Below are positions 61,414 to 64,000 of a stretch of 64,000 nucleotides of DNA, piece by piece. The position numbers were made by a program, and so were the translations under genes. Each line of letters starts with the position of its first letter. Within the stretch, counting starts at the first letter, position 1. Under the pieces are notes generated by a model. It did not search any database. It was not told where the DNA came from and worked only from the letters and a program-made list of their open reading frames with translations. Origin of the DNA: JAOAGA01 sp964540515 (GTDB lineage: Bacteria; CALINM01); NCBI GenBank assembly GCA_964540515.1, contig CAZIMS010000001.1, forward strand, positions 310,001 to 374,000, in the 5' to 3' direction.

Positions 61414-61440
61414 GGGGGGTGATGGTTTTCATCCCCTTTT
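61414..61440. terminator. Probable terminator between convergent genes
   Basis: GGGGTGATG pairs with CATCCCC (one bulged T) around a GTTTT loop, followed by T5 on the plus strand. It ends the lipoprotein transcript just at the stop of the convergent GYD gene. Confidence 0.55.
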
Positions 61441-61724
61441 TACTTTATTCTTTGTATAAATTCATCAACCGGTATAGCAGGATGTGAGCTAATCTGAACT
61501 GTTCCTCTTGCCCCTAACTCAATAGAGATTTTTGCTATAGTTTCGTTGTCTTTAGCCTCAATGATTGTTATAAAGTCGTAACCACCGAGTAGAGCGTATT
61601 GACTTATTACCTTACCTCCCATTAGCTCTATCTCTTTATTAACCTCTTTTATTCTTTCAGGTTTTGATTTTATTGTTCTTCTTCCTTCATCTGTAAGGTT
61701 TGATAACAAAACAAAGTAAGGCAT
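61440..61724 (-). CDS. GYD-domain protein
   Basis: 94 residues with YFVLLSNLTDEGRRTIKSKPER and the family motif LLGGYDFITIIEAKDNETIAK, a ferredoxin-like dimeric alpha-beta barrel fold. Members are widespread in anaerobes and their function is unknown. It has its own promoter and an AGGAGG ribosome site, and lies ~100 bp after the aldehyde oxidoreductase gene. Confidence 0.85.
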   Translation of the reverse strand: MPYFVLLSNLTDEGRRTIKSKPERIKEVNKEIELMGGKVISQYALLGGYDFITIIEAKDNETIAKISIELGARGTVQISSHPAIPVDEFIQRIK

Positions 61725-61754
61725 ATAAACCTCCTTATTAAAGTATTTAAAAAA

Positions 61755-61783
61755 AGTATATGTGATAGAATCATAAAAGTCAA
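61755..61783 (-). promoter_or_regulatory. Promoter of the GYD gene
   Basis: On the minus strand TTGACT, a 17 nt spacer and TATACT lie ~30 nt before the ATG at 61724. Confidence 0.65.
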
Positions 61784-61825
61784 AAAGAATGAATTTCTAT
61801 GGGGAGATAGTAAAGAGAAGAAATA

Positions 61826-63667
61826 CTATAATGATAGTTTTTTTAAAGTATCTTTGGTAGGGATACCATTATTATCCCACCCATGATAATTATAGTACTC
61901 ATCGAGCATCTTTTCGAAGAAATCCCTATCAATCTTTTCTCCTCTTGATGGTCCTTCTGGTATTGGTACATTAAAGTAGTAATCAGGTAAAGTATCATCC
62001 TTCCTTGTTATACCAAGATTTGTTATATAGAGCCTCTCTAAAGTATAGACTCGCTCGCCTATAGTTTTAAGATCATCAATAGTAAAGTCTATGCCACAAG
62101 CTGCCTTAATAATCTTTGAGATATCTTCATAATCTATGGCATTTATACTACTAAAGACGCTGGCAAATCTACATATCCCGGCAGAATCAACAAGGGCATT
62201 GAATATCTCATGCCAGTGAACCATTCTTGCTTTCCCGGTATAATCTTTATAGGAGTTACCAACAGGACCACCATAGAATTTTTCTAATACCTCACGAGGA
62301 TATTGGACTACATCAATAGATACCCTACTTCTCATATGACAACATCCCCTTGTTGCTGTTGCAAGGCCTAAGGCAAAAGCCTTTGCCACTCTTTCGTCGG
62401 TCATCTCAATACTAATATTTTTTATATGCATTAGATAATCCTTTGACTTATCAGGCAGCTTATTAAGGGCAAAGACGCCCTCTGCAAAAATATCACCAAA
62501 GCCTTCCCTATTAGCGGTAAGATAAAGTAGTTTTTCCACAGCAGATACGTTACCCCAACTAAGATCGATACCGGTAAAGTCAAAATCTATAATACCCTTT
62601 TCATAGAGGCTCATCATCCAGCCAAGATAACCGCCAGTTGAAATGGTATCAATGCCAAGCCTATTACAGATTCCTACAAGATAAATAACAGCTGATAAAT
62701 CAAGATTACCAATCTGATTGCCAAGAGAAGAGATTGATGCATATTCAGGACCTTCTCCTTGTAAAAGACCAAATGTTGAGTTTGCCTTATATCTATGTCT
62801 ACAATGAACTGGACAGCCAGAACAGGCAACCATCCCAGTAGCATAGTGGTCTAACTTCTCAGCCTCTAACTTTTCAGCCTCTCTACCTATATAGGTCTTT
62901 TGATGATAACGATAGCTAATAAAACCTTTTTCGTTGGCGTAATGAAAAAGTAGAGGAGAGCCAAACCTACCCAATGCCTTAGCCCAACCAGTCTTCATAA
63001 GTTTTTCTGTAACAACTTTTAAAGCCTCAGTTAAAGAAGAGGGATCTGATACAACCAAGTCTATATTCCCTAAAGCTGATATAGCCTTAAGATTTTTGCT
63101 GCCAAAAACAGCTCCCATACCTGTTCTTCCAGCCATACTTTTATAACCAGATGCGACAGAAGAAAATCTCACTAAATTCTCACCAGCTGGCCCTATACAT
63201 ATTGTTTTAACTTCATCTCCCAGCTCTTCTCTAATTTTTTTTTGGGTCTCATAGGTATCAAGTCCCCAGAGAGCCTTTGCCGACAGAAAATTAACTTTTT
63301 CATCATTAATATATATATGTACAGGTTCGGCACTCTTGCCAAAAATAATTATATGACTGAAACCACATCTTGCTAACTCTGTTGGGAAATAACCACCAAT
63401 ATTAGAATCACCCAAATAGCCACTTTCAGGTGATTTGGCAGAGATATTCATCCTCCCAAAATAGATACCGTTAAGTAGTCCAGAACCTATAATTAAAACA
63501 TTATCTGGCCCTAAAGGGTTAGTGTTTACATCGGTATACTTATTTAGATAATACATATTAAGACCTCTGCCACCCAAAAACTTTTTCCTGAGCTCGAGAG
63601 GTATCTGTTCAATTGAGTAAGTTTTATTGGTTAAGTCTATAATTAGAAGCTTTCTTGATAGTGGCAT
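61826..63667 (-). CDS. aor: Aldehyde:ferredoxin oxidoreductase (tungsten type)
   Basis: 613 residues. The N-terminal cofactor-binding domain reads LLIIDLTNKTYSIE and KKFLGGRGLNMYYL. The 4Fe-4S ligands are Cys282, Cys285 and Cys289 (ACSGCPVHCRH), with a fourth Cys in DSAGICRFA. It oxidises aldehydes, or in reverse reduces acids, with ferredoxin and a bis-pterin tungsten cofactor. It is 60 bp downstream of an activase gene of the benzoyl-CoA-reductase type. In Aromatoleum an AOR supplies ferredoxin for that reductase. An assignment as BamB (class II reductase) is less likely but not excluded. Confidence 0.88.
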   Translation of the reverse strand: MPLSRKLLIIDLTNKTYSIEQIPLELRKKFLGGRGLNMYYLNKYTDVNTNPLGPDNVLIIGSGLLNGIYFGRMNISAKSPESGYLGDSNIGGYFPTELARCGFSHIIIFGKSAEPVHIYINDEKVNFLSAKALWGLDTYETQKKIREELGDEVKTICIGPAGENLVRFSSVASGYKSMAGRTGMGAVFGSKNLKAISALGNIDLVVSDPSSLTEALKVVTEKLMKTGWAKALGRFGSPLLFHYANEKGFISYRYHQKTYIGREAEKLEAEKLDHYATGMVACSGCPVHCRHRYKANSTFGLLQGEGPEYASISSLGNQIGNLDLSAVIYLVGICNRLGIDTISTGGYLGWMMSLYEKGIIDFDFTGIDLSWGNVSAVEKLLYLTANREGFGDIFAEGVFALNKLPDKSKDYLMHIKNISIEMTDERVAKAFALGLATATRGCCHMRSRVSIDVVQYPREVLEKFYGGPVGNSYKDYTGKARMVHWHEIFNALVDSAGICRFASVFSSINAIDYEDISKIIKAACGIDFTIDDLKTIGERVYTLERLYITNLGITRKDDTLPDYYFNVPIPEGPSRGEKIDRDFFEKMLDEYYNYHGWDNNGIPTKDTLKKLSL

Positions 63668-63727
63668 ACTAATAACCTCCCTATTAAACTACCTATAAAA
63701 ATTTTTGCGACTAAACAAACTTTAAAG

Positions 63728-64000
63728 CTATACCTTCTCAATTTTCATAAAAATTTCATAGGCTAATAGACTTGCACCTAAGGCTCCTGCAATCTGTGTG
63801 TCAATCGTAGGTTTAAGAGCCTTTATCCCGAGTATATTTTCGATTCTTTTTACAATACCAATATTTTTGCTAACACCACCAGTTATAAGTAGATCAGGTT
63901 TAATCCCTATTCTCATAACAAGGGCAGAAAGCCTCTCTGCCATTGCACGCATATAAGATGCAAGAACGAAGTTTCTACTATATCCTCTTTTTAAAAGAGA
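63728..64000 (-). CDS. BcrA/BcrD/HgdC-type activase ATPase, C-terminal part (5' end beyond window)
   Basis: The frame is open from the window edge. About 90 residues are visible and include PDLLITGGVSKNIGIVKRIENILG and QIAGALGASLLAYE, the typical C-terminus of 2-hydroxyacyl-CoA dehydratase activators and of BcrA/BcrD or BadF/BadG. These ATPases drive electrons onto benzoyl-CoA reductase or a dehydratase. An internal Met at 63952 is not the start, as coding continues upstream of it. Together with dch and had at 47-49 kb it suggests an ATP-dependent benzoyl-CoA reductase operon continuing to the right. Confidence 0.82.
   Translation of the reverse strand, partial: SLLKRGYSRNFVLASYMRAMAERLSALVMRIGIKPDLLITGGVSKNIGIVKRIENILGIKALKPTIDTQIAGALGASLLAYEIFMKIEKV

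Noticed and set aside
61826..63667. Identification of the AOR as BamB of class II benzoyl-CoA reductase
   Set aside because: The adjacent activase indicates an ATP-dependent (class I) system, and no bamC-I partners are seen. General AOR is the safer call.
1..64000. CRISPR arrays, tRNA/rRNA genes, insertion sequences
   Set aside because: Looked for spaced repeats, tRNA-like cloverleaf ends and transposase motifs; none seen by eye.

Overview
The window is AT-rich bacterial DNA, densely coded on both strands, with short intergenic gaps and many 1-26 bp overlaps. The gene set suggests a Gram-negative-type, probably thermophilic anaerobe or microaerophile, perhaps Deferribacterota or a related deep lineage. 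The evidence is minor pilins with PilY1, lipoproteins, HtrA, Ni-CO dehydrogenase, a tungsten-type aldehyde:ferredoxin oxidoreductase, acyl-CoA dehydratase/benzoyl-CoA-reductase-type activases, and an HMGL-type (Re-citrate-synthase-like) enzyme beside isocitrate dehydrogenase. The taxonomic call is inference. I saw no rRNA, tRNA, CRISPR array or insertion sequence.

Layout. 1-11.3 kb (minus): an alternative-function chemosensory operon. In transcription order it runs DUF4388-receiver, CheY, CheA, ExeA-like ATPase, two CheWs, zinc-ribbon receiver, HEAT protein, CheR, CheB, then a GAF protein cut by the window edge. It holds no receptor. 11.4-13.4 kb: priA. 13.5-20.5 kb (minus): the minor-pilin operon fimT-pilV-pilW-pilX-pilY1, ending at a strong hairpin terminator. 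20.7-21.0 kb (plus): a DUF1573 gene whose reading frame is crossed by an in-frame TGA at the family's conserved Cys position, followed by a SECIS-like hairpin; this is a candidate selenoprotein. 21.2-37.9 kb (plus): DksA-like protein, pyruvate kinase, GalT, GlgA, a soluble GAF histidine kinase, a response regulator, a CoA-transferase, a REC-GGDEF protein, HisRS, AspRS, a LysM lipoprotein, an HMGL-Cache fusion, isocitrate dehydrogenase and PgsA.

37.9-44.9 kb (minus): a 1354-residue double activase, a chemoreceptor, and a PhnD-like periplasmic protein split by a frameshift. 45.1-49.4 kb (plus): a ferredoxin, thiolase, SDR, dienoyl-CoA hydratase (Dch-like) and 6-hydroxycyclohexenecarbonyl-CoA dehydrogenase (Had-like) operon behind a good sigma-54 promoter. 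Together these point to anaerobic aromatic (benzoyl-CoA) degradation. 49.4-56.7 kb (mostly minus): MFS transporter, CysS, IspF, IspD, PIN-TRAM, CarD, Hsp20 and HtrA, with yacG on the plus strand. 56.8-58.8 kb (plus): a self-regulated SOS operon (small ORF, dinB, lexA) with a GAAC-N4-GTTC LexA box inside its promoter. 58.9-61.4 kb (plus): CO dehydrogenase, a 60-residue protein, a terminator, and a tiny Pro/Ala lipoprotein. 61.4-64.0 kb (minus): GYD protein, aldehyde:ferredoxin oxidoreductase, and the C-terminal end of an activase that runs off the window. The last two probably belong with the aromatic-ring reduction machinery.

Two themes cut across regions. Several genes start about 7-8 nt after a -10 box with no Shine-Dalgarno, which suggests leaderless mRNAs. 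The chemoreceptor at 42-44 kb carries an altered signalling tip, which may fit it to the receptor-less che operon at 1-11 kb.
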